In this document: piece by piece, positions 5,719 through 6,261 of the stretch
Numbering within the stretch: position 1 is the first letter of the stretch
Layout: each line of letters opens with the position of its first letter
Assembly (NCBI GenBank): GCA_025457785.1
Contig: JALOTS010000138.1
Location: 1 to 6,261 of the forward strand
DNA length: 6,261 bases
Reading direction: 5' to 3'
Source: Pontiellaceae bacterium
GTDB taxonomy: Bacteria; Verrucomicrobiota; Kiritimatiellia; Kiritimatiellales; Tichowtungiaceae
Notes under the pieces: model-generated
Database searches by the model: none
Told to the model about the DNA's origin: nothing
The model's input: the letters and a program-made list of their open reading frames with translations, nothing else
Made by a program: the position numbers and the translations under genes

Positions 5719-6261
5719 GGCGTGACGGGCACAAAAGATCTGCCGGTTGACTTTACCCGTCCTGACCGGCCCTTCATGCTGGTCTCCCCTGAAGAACTGA
5801 CTGCCGCCAAAGCAAAAATTAAAACACAACGCTGGGCCGCGGAGGGCTTAAAGGCCTTGTGCGCCCAGGCGGATGAAATTGTTGCCGATCCTCAGTTTTT
5901 CCCCGAATCAGAAGGCGGATGGTCGCATAAGTATGTTTCTCCGAAAAGCGCAAAAAAGCTGGAATTCGATCCGAAGAGCCCCCGGCGGCATTTGGATTCA
6001 TCGACAGGCGAGTATTTGACGGGCAAGCAATATGATGACGCATGGAATGTCCTATCCATTCATTTTACGGCGAAACAGCAGGAAGTTCTGGCTGCCGCCT
6101 GGACCCTGACACAGGACAAACGGTATGCAGAAACGATGCGTACTGTGTTTCTGGACATTGCGAAAAAATACAAGACCTATCGTCTGCACGATAAAAGTAT
6201 GGTGCTGCTGCCACCTGACCAACCGATAGGCACCAATGCGCTGACCGGCGGGTATGCAGCA
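4858..6261 (+). CDS. Secreted DUF4861 protein fused to a heparinase II/III-like lyase N-terminal domain (3' end beyond window)
   Basis: The frame is open for 468 codons to the right edge, with no stop. A signal peptide (R3/K4/K7, hydrophobic 9-19, possible cleavage after T-P-A) leads into a DUF4861 domain at about 45-285. This domain is recognised by W-E-N-D-R-I-A-F-R-I-Y-G-P (55-67), D-K-W-Y, G-D-Y-H-K-D-H-G-E-G-L-D-F-Y (98-111), G-C-G-G-L-G-I-W-D (118-126) and a G-S-N-L-N-R-L-E-S strand. DUF4861 proteins are common in uronate-polysaccharide loci; their activity is not known to me. From about residue 304, R-P-F-M-L-V-S-P-E-E-L, then Y-D-D-A-W and a helix pair (A-A-A-W-T-L-T-Q-D-K-R-Y-A-E) match the start of the alpha/alpha toroid of heparinase II/III or alginate-lyase-like enzymes. 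Their catalytic Tyr/His/Asn residues would lie beyond the window. The cluster context suggests a lyase for an acidic polysaccharide; the substrate is open. Confidence 0.75.
   Translation, partial: MNRKLMKTAGALAGVLISIHTPAEGVESATATALRTNQLKTQAKYIPQRKDDIAWENDRIAFRIYGPELAKTEPTGSGIDVWVKSTRELIIDKWYKGGDYHKDHGEGLDFYSVGPSRGCGGLGIWDGSTLYTSGHWASYEIRAGADFSIEYAPWTIQGGHQISEHRNITLEPGSNLNRLESVLKTDLPEFVVGIGIAKGSGGEIYQDAERGILAYWQKPHAEHGAVGCAVIVNPQDVKGFASDKLNHLILVQAKSGVPLIYRAGACWSKGLDFKTFDEWKNYLIEQAGVTGTKDLPVDFTRPDRPFMLVSPEELTAAKAKIKTQRWAAEGLKALCAQADEIVADPQFFPESEGGWSHKYVSPKSAKKLEFDPKSPRRHLDSSTGEYLTGKQYDDAWNVLSIHFTAKQQEVLAAAWTLTQDKRYAETMRTVFLDIAKKYKTYRLHDKSMVLLPPDQPIGTNALTGGYAA
5767..6261 (+). other. Heparinase II/III-like N-terminal toroid segment, truncated by window edge
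   Basis: Residues 304-468 carry the N-terminal helices of a heparinase II/III or alginate-lyase-type toroid. Many relatives have a small cysteine-rich insert between G-G-W-x-H and Y-T-G-x-x-Y-D-x-A-W. Here the insert (about 359-389) keeps L-E-F-D-P-K-x-P and G-E-Y-L-T-G, but the expected Cys pairs are replaced by Ser, Asp and Ala. The catalytic centre and C-terminal beta domain are not in view. Confidence 0.6.

Overview
The window looks like the middle of a secreted polysaccharide-degradation gene cluster. All genes are on the + strand and tightly packed: the end of a short-chain dehydrogenase, a drastically shortened GH105-type unsaturated-uronyl hydrolase, a 1436-residue fusion of a GH2 glycosidase with a BNR beta-propeller, and the first 468 codons of a DUF4861 protein joined to a heparinase II/III-like (alginate-lyase-like) N-terminal domain. 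The last three genes begin with signal peptides. Gaps between genes are 9, 3 and 22 bases, each start has a purine-rich Shine-Dalgarno-like site, and no promoter or terminator is visible, so this reads as one operon that extends past both edges.

Organism: a bacterium of moderate, somewhat elevated G+C (judged by eye). There are no SusC/SusD genes here, and the protein sequences resemble what I remember of polysaccharide-degrading Kiritimatiellota, Verrucomicrobiota and Planctomycetota. That placement is inference with low to moderate confidence.

Function: the combination points to an acidic, uronate-containing polysaccharide such as ulvan or a rhamnogalacturonan. The propeller module resembles the BNR_4 family, which includes or neighbours the propeller ulvan lyases. 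GH105 enzymes remove the 4,5-unsaturated uronic acid that lyases leave on oligosaccharide ends. GH2 enzymes trim neutral or uronic beta-linked sugars, and SDR enzymes of the KduD/gluconate 5-dehydrogenase kind act on the released keto-sugar acids. The exact substrate cannot be read from the sequence.

The most notable feature is that all three secreted genes appear to be joins. The GH105 gene keeps its two ends but lacks the catalytic middle, the GH2 runs into a propeller through a stretch that looks like the tail of a signal peptide, and DUF4861 runs directly into a lyase-type domain that normally starts a protein. All three joins keep the reading frame. This could be repeated gene fusion by in-frame deletion, natural multidomain architecture in two of the three cases, or an assembly artefact, and it is the point most worth checking.
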